Made by a program: the position numbers and the translations under genes. The notes beneath the pieces are model-generated. The model was not told the DNA's origin. It ran no database searches and saw only the letters and a program-made list of their open reading frames with translations. From Bacillus sp. DTU_2020_1000418_1_SI_GHA_SEK_038 (lineage in GTDB: Bacteria > Bacillota > Bacilli > Bacillales > Cytobacillaceae), in contig NZ_CP135435.1 in the NCBI RefSeq assembly GCF_032341175.1, positions 1,550,001-1,614,000 on the forward strand: a stretch of DNA of 64,000 nt. Reading direction: 5' to 3'. Positions 44,351 to 52,856 of the stretch are shown here, in pieces (the first letter of the stretch is position 1; every line of letters begins with the position of its first letter).

Positions 44351-46289
44351 AACGTTATCTCAGGAAAAACAGCAGGAACTTTTAGAAAAATATGACCCGG
44401 AAGCTGGCACAAGAAAGCTAAAGGGATGGATCGGCTGGATCGTCTTTATTGGATTGCTATCCTTCTCTTTATTTCAACTTTATACAGGGGTTTTTGGCGT
44501 TTTAACGGCACAGCTTCAGCGTTCGATTCACTTAGGATTTGCCTTGGCTCTTATATTCTTATTATTCCCAGCAAGAAAGAAAGATAAAGGAAAAAAGCAT
44601 AAGCCTGCATGGTATGATTATATTTTGGCGCTTGCGTCAGTTGCAGTTGGTGCATACTGGCCACTAATGATTGATGAACTAGTCATGAGAGTAGGTCGTT
44701 TAACTGACTTAGACTTTTATATCGGATTATTAGCAATTATTCTCGTTCTTGAAGCTACCCGCCGTGCGGTTGGGTTGCCAATCACTATTATTGCAACGCT
44801 GTTCTTGCTTTATGCTCTTTATGGACCACATATGCCAGGGTTTCTCGCACACCGTGGTTTAGACATAAAGAGGCTTGTTCAAACGATGTTTTTTACAACA
44901 GAAGGTATACTTGGAACACCATTAGGAGTATCCGCTACCTTTATTTTCTTATTTCTGCTCTTCGGATCATTCCTTGTGAAAACAGGGGTAGGTCAGTATT
45001 TTAATGATTTAGCACTTTCCATTGCAGGAAAAAGAATTGGCGGGCCTGCGAAAGTGGCCATTTTCTCTAGTGCATTACAAGGGACTATTAGTGGAAGCTC
45101 AGTTGCCAACGTTGTTACTTCAGGTTCTTTTACGATTCCGATGATGAAAAAGCTTGGATATAAGAAAGAATTTGCTGGCGGGGTTGAGGCTGCGGCTTCG
45201 ACAGGCGGGCAGCTAATGCCTCCAGTTATGGGTGCGGCTGCTTTCTTAATGGTTGAGTTTATTGGTGGAATCTCTTATTGGGATATTGCGAAAGCAGCAG
45301 CCATCCCTGCCTTGTTATATTTCACAGGTATTTGGATTATGACTCACTTTGAAGCAAAGCGAGTAGGACTAAAAGGTTTAAAAGATGAAGAAATGCCAAA
45401 CCGTAAAGAGGTTTTAAGCAAAATTTACTTATTACTCCCAATTCTTGGGGTAATTGTCCTATTAATGAGCGGTATGAGTGTAATCCGTGCTGCTCTATGG
45501 TCGATTGTTATTACAGTTGCCGTGAGTGCCATCCGTAAGGAAACACGAATCACTCTAAAGGATGCAATTGATGCACTTGTTGATGGGGCGCGTACTGCAC
45601 TTGGTGTTGCATCCGCTACTGCTGCAGCCGGTATTATTGTAGGGGTAGTTACGAAAACAGGATTAGGGTTAAAGCTTGCAAACGGGCTGTTAGATCTAGC
45701 TGGGGGAGCTATTATCCCTACCTTAATGCTAACAATGATTGCCGCACTTGTTCTGGGAATGGGTTCGCCTACAACAGCAAACTATGTTATTACATCAACC
45801 ATTGCAGCACCTGCCATTATTTTATTAGGTGTTCCAGATCTCCCAGCGCATTTATTCGTGTTCTATTTTGGAATTATTGCTGATATCACCCCGCCAGTTG
45901 CCTTAGCAGCATTTGCAGCCGCAGGCGTCTCTGGAGGAGATCCAATAAAGACTGGTGTCAGCTCGGCGAAGCTTGCCATTGCGGCCTTCATTATACCGTA
46001 TATGTTCGTGCTCTCGCCTGAATTATTAATGATTGATACCACCTGGTATAACTTAATATGGGTAGTTGCTACTGCAATAGCAGGTATGACTGCAATTGGT
46101 GCAGGAGTAATCGGCTATTGGTTCAGAAAGCTTGTATGGTATGAAAGAATTCTTGCATTGGCAGGAGGTCTATTACTTATCGATCCAAACGGATATACTG
46201 ATCTTGTTGGACTAGGATTATTTATTGTTGTAATCGCTCTTCAATTTATATTTAAGCGTGGGAATACATCAAATCCACAAACGGCATAA
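44337..46289 (+). CDS. TRAP transporter fused permease (4TM/12TM)
   Basis: 650-aa membrane protein in which the small (DctQ-like) and large (DctM-like) TRAP subunits are fused. It has N-terminal helices (about 30-120) and then a 12-helix core with GTISGSSVANVVTSGSFTIPMM, AASTGGQLMPPVMGAAAFLM and LGMGSPTTANYVI. Start TTG at 44337 after AAAGGAGTG within the end of the DUF1850 gene. With the receptor it forms a secondary-active importer of an unknown solute. Confidence 0.94.
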   Translation: MSQHETLSQEKQQELLEKYDPEAGTRKLKGWIGWIVFIGLLSFSLFQLYTGVFGVLTAQLQRSIHLGFALALIFLLFPARKKDKGKKHKPAWYDYILALASVAVGAYWPLMIDELVMRVGRLTDLDFYIGLLAIILVLEATRRAVGLPITIIATLFLLYALYGPHMPGFLAHRGLDIKRLVQTMFFTTEGILGTPLGVSATFIFLFLLFGSFLVKTGVGQYFNDLALSIAGKRIGGPAKVAIFSSALQGTISGSSVANVVTSGSFTIPMMKKLGYKKEFAGGVEAAASTGGQLMPPVMGAAAFLMVEFIGGISYWDIAKAAAIPALLYFTGIWIMTHFEAKRVGLKGLKDEEMPNRKEVLSKIYLLLPILGVIVLLMSGMSVIRAALWSIVITVAVSAIRKETRITLKDAIDALVDGARTALGVASATAAAGIIVGVVTKTGLGLKLANGLLDLAGGAIIPTLMLTMIAALVLGMGSPTTANYVITSTIAAPAIILLGVPDLPAHLFVFYFGIIADITPPVALAAFAAAGVSGGDPIKTGVSSAKLAIAAFIIPYMFVLSPELLMIDTTWYNLIWVVATAIAGMTAIGAGVIGYWFRKLVWYERILALAGGLLLIDPNGYTDLVGLGLFIVVIALQFIFKRGNTSNPQTA

Positions 46290-46292
46290 TGT

Positions 46293-46330
46293 AAAAGGGA
46301 AGATCCTGGAATAGGGTGCTTCCCTTTTAT
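46293..46330 (+). terminator. terminator after the TRAP permease
   Basis: AAAAGGGAAG (46293-46302) pairs with CTTCCCTTTT (46319-46328), followed by ATTTTG. Confidence 0.85.
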
Positions 46331-46437
46331 TTTGTTTGTAAAATTATAGATGATAGATGAAATAGTATAAAGATAGAGTGAAAAATTGATTGACTTTTCT
46401 TCTAAAATATATATAATTGAATATATACTTATTAAAC

Positions 46438-46509
46438 GATCTGATAGTTCAGCGGGAGAACACTACCTTGACAGGGTAGGGGTCGGGGGTTCAAATCCCT
46501 CTCAGATCA
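46438..46509 (+). tRNA. tRNA-Val (anticodon GAC)
   Basis: 72-nt cloverleaf. Acceptor GATCTGA/TCAGATC, D stem GTTC/GAAC with a short 7-nt loop AGCGGGA. Anticodon stem CTACC/GGTAG with loop TTGACAG (GAC, Val), variable GGGTC, T arm GGGGG-TTCAAAT-CCCTC with one G-U, discriminator A. CCA is not encoded (TTG follows). From the anticodon loop onward the sequence is repeated at 49240. Confidence 0.93.
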
Positions 46510-46642
46510 TTGGGTGCCAAACCCGTAGAAGCCCTTCGAAACAAAGGGTTTCCGTAAAAAAGACCGTCTCTTCGGAGGCGGTCTTTTTCTATGTTTGATT
46601 ATTATTTTTTGTAAATTGCACATTTACTGCACATTTATTATT
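46468..46642 (+). repeat. direct repeat copy 1 (att-like; 3-prime half of tRNA-Val plus flank)
   Basis: It starts in the anticodon loop (TTGACAG), covers the tRNA end, the GTGCC-containing spacer, the UUCG-loop terminator and the TGCACATTTACTGCACATTT motif. It matches 49240-49411 with two base changes and one small indel patch. A tyrosine-integrase remnant follows immediately, as expected for an integrated element boundary. Confidence 0.85.
46556..46589 (+). terminator. tRNA-Val terminator
   Basis: AAAAGACCGTCTC pairs with GAGGCGGTCTTTT around a TTCG tetraloop, with T-tract. It is copied at 49327-49361. Confidence 0.9.
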
Positions 46643-46651
46643 ATAATTTAT

Positions 46652-46786
46652 CTAAATAAGCTTTTTCAAACTTTTCAGCACTTTTTCTTTGTAATTCGGG
46701 ACTAACGGTGAATAGAAATCCAGTGTAACTTGAACTCGACTATGTCCTAATCTATCAGCAACAATTTTTGGATTTAAAACTTTACT
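46652..46786 (-). pseudogene. C-terminal remnant of a tyrosine recombinase (integrase)
   Basis: A 44-residue open tail ending in a stop reads SKVLNPKIVADRLGHS followed by RVQVTLDFYSPLVPN. LGHS is the conserved His box and the Tyr of LDFYS is the catalytic nucleophile. Upstream sequence (46787 on) no longer encodes the N-terminal part, so about 90 percent of the gene is gone. It points toward the tRNA, the usual orientation for tRNA-targeted elements. Confidence 0.85.
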
Positions 46787-46922
46787 ACACAGGGAGCTAC
46801 CCAAAATTTGAGTGACCTTTATTGTGAACCTGCTCTTCCTACCCCACTATAAGAACTACTCATTTTCTGAAAGGACAAGCATAAAATGAAGTAAAAAGAC
46901 TCCTGCCGAAAGGATGATCACA

Positions 46923-47855
46923 ATGACCTTTAAAACAAAATTAATTGCTTCGATATATGCCTTAATTGCGATTAGCTTCTGGGGCATCTCCTTTGTGTCC
47001 ACGAAAGTTATACTCCCAAAACTAGATCCCTTTTCCATCATTGCCCTTCGTTTTGGAATAGGAGCTCTATTTTTATTGATGATTTTAATCATTCAGCGCC
47101 AACGCGTATTGGTCTCTATTCACTATATTCCACATTTAATCGTCCTAGGTATACTTGGGATATTTATTCATCAAGTACTTCAAGCTACGGCCCTAATAAC
47201 AATTGATGCATCTTCTGCAGGTTGGCTTATTTCGTTTTCCCCCGTTTTCTCAGTTATACTCTCCATTATTTTTTTACATGAAAAGATGAGTTTTACGAAA
47301 GCAGCTGGAATGATCCTTGCCATTATTGGCGTTTTGCTCGTTACAACAGGAAAGGGTGGGCAGGGATTTCAGCTTTCAATGAATATTGGATTTTTCCTAA
47401 TCTTATTAAGCACGTTAAATTGGGCGATATATTCAATTCTGCTAAAAAGCCTAAAGATACCCTATCCATCCCTTTTAGTAACATTCTACATAAGTATATT
47501 TGGCCTTCTTCTCACAACGCCGTTTCTTATCCGCAACAAAGTCTGGGAACTGCTCCCTTTATTATCCCCTGCAGAATGGGGTCACTTATTGTTTCTAGGC
47601 ATTTTTGTATCTGGCACTGGCTATTGGTATTGGGGAAAGGCACATGAGGTTTTAGACGCTTCGAAGGTCTCGATGTTTATCTATTTGGAGCCCGTTGCCA
47701 CCTTTATTGCTGCCATTTTGCTGTTACAGGAGGAAATTTTATTCATAAGTGTTGCTGGAGGAATCATAATTATAGTAGGAGTCCTTATTGTGAATGGACA
47801 GCTTATTCCCTGGTTTTTCAACCTCTTCAGGCATTGGTTATTTTTTAAAAAGTGA
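46923..47855 (+). CDS. EamA-family (DMT superfamily) transporter
   Basis: 310-aa membrane protein with ten helices in two EamA repeats. The first starts ALIAISFWGISFVSTKVIL and the second starts around GFFLILLSTLNWAIYSILLKSL, ending with the typical YLEPVATFIAAILLLQE. ATG at 46923 is preferred to 46914, since GAAAGGATGATCA forms the ribosome site. Likely a metabolite exporter; next to cysteine dioxygenase it could export a sulfur amino-acid product (inference). It lies between the two att-like repeats. Confidence 0.88.
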   Translation: MTFKTKLIASIYALIAISFWGISFVSTKVILPKLDPFSIIALRFGIGALFLLMILIIQRQRVLVSIHYIPHLIVLGILGIFIHQVLQATALITIDASSAGWLISFSPVFSVILSIIFLHEKMSFTKAAGMILAIIGVLLVTTGKGGQGFQLSMNIGFFLILLSTLNWAIYSILLKSLKIPYPSLLVTFYISIFGLLLTTPFLIRNKVWELLPLLSPAEWGHLLFLGIFVSGTGYWYWGKAHEVLDASKVSMFIYLEPVATFIAAILLLQEEILFISVAGGIIIIVGVLIVNGQLIPWFFNLFRHWLFFKK

Positions 47856-47908
47856 TGTAAAGCATGGAGGGGCAACAAGAACTAACATAAAAATAGGGGG
47901 GATTCTGT

Positions 47909-48475
47909 ATGCCTTTGACGACTAAAGCAAAGAAAATATTAGATTCCTTAAAAAGTCCAACAAAGGAAGAATTAAGAGATGCCTTATTACAGCTAGACAT
48001 GAGCCTTGCTCATTTCTCCTCATTGCCAGAACCTGCCGATCAATTCCCATATAATCGAAGGCTTCTGTATAAAAGTGAAGAAGTGGAGCTACTTGTTATG
48101 AATTGGTCGCAATTGGAATGTGCCCCTCACGATCATGGTCAATCTCAAGGCTGGATTCAGGTTCTCTCCGGTACCTCTCTAAATTCAGTGTATGAGCTAG
48201 ATGAGAATGGCCTTCCTTCCGAATGGTTTCATGAATATCATCATGAAGGAAAATGCTATTATGCTCCTAAAAGAGGAATTCACAAGATGAAGGCTTCCAA
48301 TCAGACACACTTGGTTACTATTCATCTCTATTCACCCCCTATTACCAATATGATTGTCTATGACTTGGAAAAATGTGCTTCCTGTATTGTATCAGACGAT
48401 TGTGGTGCATGGTGGCCAAAGGAGCAATATCAGAAGGTAAAAGAGTTAAAGTTAAAGAGGGATAATGTAATGTAG
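47909..48475 (+). CDS. cysteine dioxygenase (type I)
   Basis: 188-aa cupin enzyme oxidising L-cysteine to cysteine sulfinate with O2 and non-heme iron. The metal motif ECAPHDHGQSQGW provides His74 and His76; further candidates are His125, His134 and His139 (IHKM, THLVTIHLYSPP). The C-terminal CASCIVSDDCGAWWP is unusually Cys-rich. Start ATG after AATAGGGGGGATTC. It follows the EamA gene by 53 bp; both are probably cargo of the decayed element. Confidence 0.85.
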   Translation: MPLTTKAKKILDSLKSPTKEELRDALLQLDMSLAHFSSLPEPADQFPYNRRLLYKSEEVELLVMNWSQLECAPHDHGQSQGWIQVLSGTSLNSVYELDENGLPSEWFHEYHHEGKCYYAPKRGIHKMKASNQTHLVTIHLYSPPITNMIVYDLEKCASCIVSDDCGAWWPKEQYQKVKELKLKRDNVM

Positions 48476-49239
48476 AGATTTCTATTTTGCTAAAAGCTTT
48501 AAAACCGAAACCGCAGGAACTATATAGATAAATGGCTCCTTCGGTTATTTACTAAAAAAGAATTCGTAAGTTTTAGTAATCAAAGTTTATTAATGGTGAC
48601 TTTTTTTTATTTTTGCTTTCACAACAACAGTCATAGGTAATATAAATAACAAGTTCTCATAAAGAAGCCAATCCAAATTCACAAGCCTGGGGTAAATGTG
48701 AAAGAATTGGGGAGGGTTAGATGGAGAAATATTAAGGATGGTAAAAAATCCATGGCAAAGAGCCTAGCAGTACCATGACCTTTTAAGAAATTCACCTTCG
48801 TTACCAAACTAGTATCTTTCAGGATGGCAGACCAGCCGGAATTTGATTAATGCATACATATAAAAAACAAACAGTACTAGAAAAATTATTTTGTTAATTA
48901 ATTTCGTTTTTTTCATCCCGCTATCCTTACCTCTGTTTCTTCAGACATATCAATATGCCTTACCCTAAAAGCTCACTCATTAGTACCTCCTATCTTTGAT
49001 TCATTTATAGGTTAATTTTACCATAAATCTAAAAATACTCTTTTATGGAAAATTAGAGTCATTCTAATTTTCACTAATAATTTCCCTTATAACAGGATTG
49101 CCCATTTATTGCACATACTTAATTTATATAATTGAAAATAATTTATCTAGATTTATTAACTTACTCAACAAACGTTGATTTAACAACATTTAATTAACTC
49201 AGTTAATCTATTTTTATCCATATTTTTTATGAATTGATT
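48476..49239. other. 764-bp region of decayed sequence inside the element
   Basis: No intact gene. It contains a possible VanZ-like fragment on the minus strand (48809-48916), preceded on that strand by GATAGGAGGTACTAATG and a six-codon frame. A weak hairpin AACCGAA/TTCGGTT (48503-48546) follows cysteine dioxygenase. The rest is A/T-rich and ends at the second repeat copy. Confidence 0.55.
48809..48916 (-). pseudogene. N-terminal fragment resembling VanZ-family protein
   Basis: 35 codons, MKKTKLINKIIFLVLFVFYM followed by YALIKFRL, then a stop. The hydrophobic LxFVFYMYALIK start is like VanZ-family proteins, which continue for over 100 residues, so this would be a truncation. Similarity is by eye over a short stretch, hence low confidence. 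Confidence 0.35.
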
Positions 49240-49411
49240 TTGACAGGGTAGGGGTCGGGGGTTCAAATCCCTCTCAGATCATTGGGTGCCAAACCCGTAG
49301 AAGCCCTTCGAAATAAAGGGTTTCCATAAAAAAGACCGTCTCTTCGGAGGCGGTCTTTTTCTATGTTTGATTATTATTTTTGAACTTGCACATTTACTGC
49401 ACATTTATTAT
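49240..49411 (+). repeat. direct repeat copy 2 (att-like)
   Basis: Second copy of the tRNA-Val 3-prime half, terminator (49327-49361) and flank. The 5-prime half of the tRNA is missing (GAATTGATT precedes TTGACAG), so it cannot give a tRNA. It runs directly into the middle of a diaminopropionate ammonia-lyase pseudogene. Confidence 0.85.
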
Positions 49412-49714
49412 TGTAGGTTGGAACTTTTGCAGCGGCTATTGCTGCTTTTTTCTAGAATATTACCTAGAAACACCTATAATAATCATCATCTTTGAACCGG
49501 ATCAAGCTGACTGTTTTTATCGTTCTTTTTCGAATAAGGAGGGAGCCAGAGAAATCGTTACAGGTGAAATGAATACAATCATGGCCGGTTTGGCTTGCTG
49601 TGAGTAAATACAAAATCCTTCAGCATTCTTCGTCAATATGCAAAAGCAGCATTTTCCTATGCGGACCGTTTGGCTGCACTTGGATTATTGCATTCTTTAC
49701 GGCTTAAGATATAA
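49412..49714 (+). pseudogene. broken diaminopropionate ammonia-lyase (C-terminal half)
   Basis: Three frames together read VGTFAAAIAAFF, then LEYYLETPIIIIIFEPDQAD, CFYRS, GEMNTIMAGLACCE, and after a stop ILRQYAKAAFSYADRLAALG. These align in order with the C-terminal half of diaminopropionate ammonia-lyase (YgeX/DpaL), for example EPDKADCIYRS and MATIMAGLACGE, a PLP enzyme splitting 2,3-diaminopropionate to pyruvate and ammonia. At least two frameshifts occur (one in the T-run near 49446-49451), and the N-terminal half is lost at the repeat junction. Confidence 0.85.
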
Positions 49715-49730
49715 TTTCTTAACAATGAAA

Positions 49731-49760
49731 ATAGGCTAATCCATGGTGTGATTAGCCTAT
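49731..49760 (-). terminator. terminator after the NCS2 permease
   Basis: ATAGGCTAAT (minus strand, 49760-49751) pairs perfectly with ATTAGCCTAT (49740-49731), followed by TTTCATTG, a modest U-tract. Confidence 0.65.
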
Positions 49761-49772
49761 TAATTTTAATTC

Positions 49773-51116
49773 CTAAACAGAGTCTTCCGCAACAGGTTCT
49801 TCTTCCGGTTTTTCTTTTCTTGGAGGGATGACCAAATTTAAAATGACAGTAGCTAAGGCCCCTACTGTAATCCCAGAAGATAAAATATAATTTGCCCAAT
49901 CAGGAGTACTATATAGAACCTCTTTAGGCAGGATTGAAACAGCTATTGTTAATAAGATAGGTATTCCGATGATGATCATGTTGCGGTCATCAATTATAAT
50001 TGGCTGTATCACCTTTATGCCATTTGCAACAATCGCAACACAAACAATTCCAAAAACCCCGTTTATGACAGGCTCCGGTATGCAAGTGATTGCTGTGGAA
50101 AGTTTTGGTACGAGACCTAAACAAATTAAAATCACGCCACTAGCCATGATTACTAATCTGCTCGCAACACCAGTGATTGCCAGAAGCCCGGCATTAGAAG
50201 AGTAGCCAGTCATTGGTGTACTACCAACTAATGCACCAACAAAGCAGCCAAGACCTTCACCAAAAGAAGCCCTATTTAATCGCTTTTCATCAAGCTCTTT
50301 CCCCGTAACCGTTGAAACGACAAACCATGTTCCAGTTGTTTCAATTAAAATAATTAAATAGACGAATACCATCGTTATGATGGCGCTTACATCAAATACA
50401 GGACTTCCAAAGGGAAGGAGGGATGGAAATGAGAACCAGCTTGCATCCCTAACAGGTGAAAAATCAACACTGCCAAATAAACTTGCAGTCATCGTTCCGA
50501 CAGCAATGGCTATAATGACAGAAACTAAACGAAAAAATGTTCCTATACCTTTTAACCTGGGGCCAAGAAGCATGCAAATAATCAAAACTCCCGCGGAAAC
50601 TGCCGCGACAAGAATGTTTTCCCCGATGTTCCCTGGTGAATGATAAATGTTATTAAGGCCAATAGGCATTAAAGCAATTCCTACAATAATGATAACTGTC
50701 CCGCCAACAAGAGGCGGAATAAACTTTCTAACAGCTTTTGCAAACCATTTTAATGGATATCCGATCACTGCAATAATGATTGCCCCAGGAATTAAACTTC
50801 CTGCGATAGCACCAAGCCCTAGTTTCCCGCCGATTGCGGCAATGGCTCCAATAGGCACATATGAAGGCCCCTGTACAACTGGCAGCTTAATTCCTGCACC
50901 AGTCTGAATTAATGTGGCAATGCCTGTTCCAAGAAAACACATTTGAATGAAGAAAGAGGTATTTTCTGTACTTAAGGCAAGAAGTCCCGCGATAATAATA
51001 GGAGCAATATACAAATCCATTGCCAAAACATGCTGTAAACCAAGGACAAAGGCTTTGCCATAGCCAATCCTATCATCTACACCGATAATAATCCCATTTT
51101 CTGGTTTTTTGTCCAT
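49773..51116 (-). CDS. NCS2-family nucleobase permease (uric acid/xanthine type)
   Basis: 447-aa membrane protein of the nucleobase:cation symporter-2 family with about 14 helices. Hallmarks are GLQHVLAM in TM1 with the family Gln-His, QGPSYVPIGAIAAIG in TM3, and the motif GSTPMTGYSSNAG. Relatives import urate, xanthine or uracil; PucJ/PucK of B. subtilis are urate permeases. Start ATG after TTAAGGGGGACACCG. Next to ureide catabolic genes a purine substrate is most likely. No purine riboswitch was seen upstream. Confidence 0.88.
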   Translation of the reverse strand: MDKKPENGIIIGVDDRIGYGKAFVLGLQHVLAMDLYIAPIIIAGLLALSTENTSFFIQMCFLGTGIATLIQTGAGIKLPVVQGPSYVPIGAIAAIGGKLGLGAIAGSLIPGAIIIAVIGYPLKWFAKAVRKFIPPLVGGTVIIIVGIALMPIGLNNIYHSPGNIGENILVAAVSAGVLIICMLLGPRLKGIGTFFRLVSVIIAIAVGTMTASLFGSVDFSPVRDASWFSFPSLLPFGSPVFDVSAIITMVFVYLIILIETTGTWFVVSTVTGKELDEKRLNRASFGEGLGCFVGALVGSTPMTGYSSNAGLLAITGVASRLVIMASGVILICLGLVPKLSTAITCIPEPVINGVFGIVCVAIVANGIKVIQPIIIDDRNMIIIGIPILLTIAVSILPKEVLYSTPDWANYILSSGITVGALATVILNLVIPPRKEKPEEEPVAEDSV

Positions 51117-51382
51117 TCGGTGTCCCCCTTAAAATATTGTGTTATTAAGCTATTCAGCTTGTTTAAATTAAATACGCTATTAACTTAAAATTTTAGAATA
51201 TTTAAAATAAAATTTGATATTTATAATTTTTACTGAATACTTGCCATATTCTCATAATAATAATAATAATAATAATAATTAAGAACTGAAAAAAGAGAGA
51301 TCAAATCTGTTGAATAATTGATCTCTCAAAAAATCCTAACCTATTTCATTATCTCTAAACTATTACTTATTAGTAATCTCCT
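51117..51382. other. intergenic region with a (TAA)n microsatellite
   Basis: 266 bp, A/T-rich. An uninterrupted ATA/TAA trinucleotide run of about eight units spans 51255-51280. TCTCTC-type inverted segments (GAGAGATCAA at 51295 and TTGATCTCTC at 51318) could form a hairpin. No gene. Confidence 0.6.
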
Positions 51383-51589
51383 TTACTGGATCGGATCGAT
51401 CGTGTATTTTCTCTTTTCATTTGGAATATTTAAATTTAGGCTAACTGTAGCCATTGCTCCAACTGTGATCCCAGAAGATAAAATATTGTTCGCCCAATCT
51501 GGAATACTGTGAAAATCTTCTTTAGGTAAAATTGTAACTGCAATTTTTAAAAGGATAGGCATACCAATTACGAACTGAACGAAAACCAT
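51383..51589 (-). pseudogene. C-terminal fragment of a second NCS2 permease
   Basis: The 68-codon frame contains GMPILLKIAVTILPKEDFHS and IPDWANNILSSGITVGAMAT. These parallel the last ~65 residues of the neighbouring intact permease (GIPILLTIAVSILPKEVLYS, TPDWANYILSSGITVGALAT). The preceding ~380 residues are missing; 5-prime sequence stops at the Rieske gene leader. It is a decayed paralogous copy from a tandem arrangement. Confidence 0.88.
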
Positions 51590-51619
51590 TGTAATAATTA
51601 CATATTAGGGGGAGATAGA

Positions 51620-52594
51620 ATGATTCAAGATAAAGTTTTGCTGGAGGACTGGATCGTGGCATGCCGTTCTGAAGATGTAAAGGAAAAGCCGATTCAGATT
51701 ATTCTGATGGGAGAACGCTTAGCCATTTTTAGAAATAGTGAAGGGGTCCATGCTTTTAGAGATTTATGTATCCATAGGGGGGCGGCTTTGTCGCTTGGCG
51801 AGGTGAAAAATGATTGTATTGTATGTCCTTACCATGGCTGGGAATATAACCACGATGGTGAATGTGTGAGGATTCCACAACTGCCTGAAGGAAGAACAAT
51901 CCCAAAAAAAGCAAAAGCTGAATCATATGCCTGCATGGAAAAATACGGATTTATTTGGGTGAATTTAGCGAATAATAACCCGGAATTTTTTCGATATGAA
52001 GAAATGGAAAGCATTGCTTTCCAAAACGTGATTTGGGGACCGCAGGGGGTACAAGCTAAGCCGCCGCGAATCATCGAAAACTTTCTCGATGTAGGACATT
52101 TAGCTGTCCTTCATGAGGGATATCTTGGCGCAGCAAGCCATCGTGTGATTCAAAATTACTCTGTTCATAAAGAAAATGGCAGAATCTATACCGATGAAAT
52201 TCCCATCTATCAGCCTGATCCGGATGGATCTGGAAAACCGAAATATGTATACTACACATATGAAATTATGCGCCCTTTAACGGTCAAATTTACAAAAAGA
52301 GACCATGAAAATAACACGGAAATGACAATTGTTCTAACTGTCAGACCAGTTAATGAAAATGAATCCGTAGCTTATGGAATCCTTTCCTTTGATTACGAAA
52401 CTGGTTTAACCGATGAAGAAATAGTCAAGTTTCAAAATGAAATTTTTGCTCAAGATAAACCGATAGTAGAAAACCAAAAACCGGAGGAACTTCCACTTGA
52501 TCTTCAAGTTGAACTTTCCCTTATCTGTGACCGTATGAGTATTGCTTACAGACAGTATTTGAAAGAGCTTGGTGTTGTATTAGGTACAGCTTAA
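51620..52594 (+). CDS. Rieske non-heme iron oxygenase, oxygenase component
   Basis: 324 aa. The N-terminal Rieske [2Fe-2S] domain has C50-x-H52 (DLCIHRGAA) and C69-x2-H72 (CPYHGWEY). The catalytic mononuclear iron site reads NFLDVGHLAVLH (N154, D157, H160, H165). It belongs to the phthalate dioxygenase/vanillate demethylase-like class, catalysing ring hydroxylation or O-/N-demethylation. No ferredoxin reductase partner is visible in the window. Start ATG after TAGGGGGAGATAGA. Placement among nucleobase permeases suggests a purine/pyrimidine-like or N-methylated substrate (inference). Confidence 0.9.
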   Translation: MIQDKVLLEDWIVACRSEDVKEKPIQIILMGERLAIFRNSEGVHAFRDLCIHRGAALSLGEVKNDCIVCPYHGWEYNHDGECVRIPQLPEGRTIPKKAKAESYACMEKYGFIWVNLANNNPEFFRYEEMESIAFQNVIWGPQGVQAKPPRIIENFLDVGHLAVLHEGYLGAASHRVIQNYSVHKENGRIYTDEIPIYQPDPDGSGKPKYVYYTYEIMRPLTVKFTKRDHENNTEMTIVLTVRPVNENESVAYGILSFDYETGLTDEEIVKFQNEIFAQDKPIVENQKPEELPLDLQVELSLICDRMSIAYRQYLKELGVVLGTA

Positions 52595-52605
52595 TAGAAA
52601 ATGGC

Positions 52606-52642
52606 GAAACTCATCATTTGAGATAATGATGGGTTTTTTTGA
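52606..52642 (+). terminator. terminator after the Rieske gene
   Basis: AAACTCATCAT (52608-52618) pairs with ATGATGGGTTT (52626-52636) with one G-U, followed by TTTT. Confidence 0.85.
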
Positions 52643-52856
52643 CTTTTCTTGATTTAAACATAAAAGAAATTATGATTTTATCGAGTTTGTCTACAGTCTG
52701 AAACCACTTATTCGGGAGTGGTCTTTTCCTTTGTAAATAGCATCCCATATTATAAAACCAAATGAACTTTGCCTAAAATATTTATTAGAAGTATAGAAAG
52801 CTGCAAATCTCACACCAAGATTAGCAAATAAATAATGAGTTCTTAAAAAAGAATGA

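Noticed and set aside
49240..49332. Second functional tRNA-Val gene
   Set aside because: Only the anticodon loop and 3-prime half are present; the acceptor, D arm and 5-prime anticodon strand are missing.
51255..51280. CRISPR or tandem array at the TAA run
   Set aside because: It is a simple trinucleotide microsatellite without spacers. No CRISPR repeats or cas genes occur anywhere in the window.
51117..51300. Purine (xanthine/guanine) riboswitch upstream of the NCS2 permease
   Set aside because: The three-way junction consensus is absent on the minus strand; only A/T-rich DNA and a trinucleotide repeat are seen.
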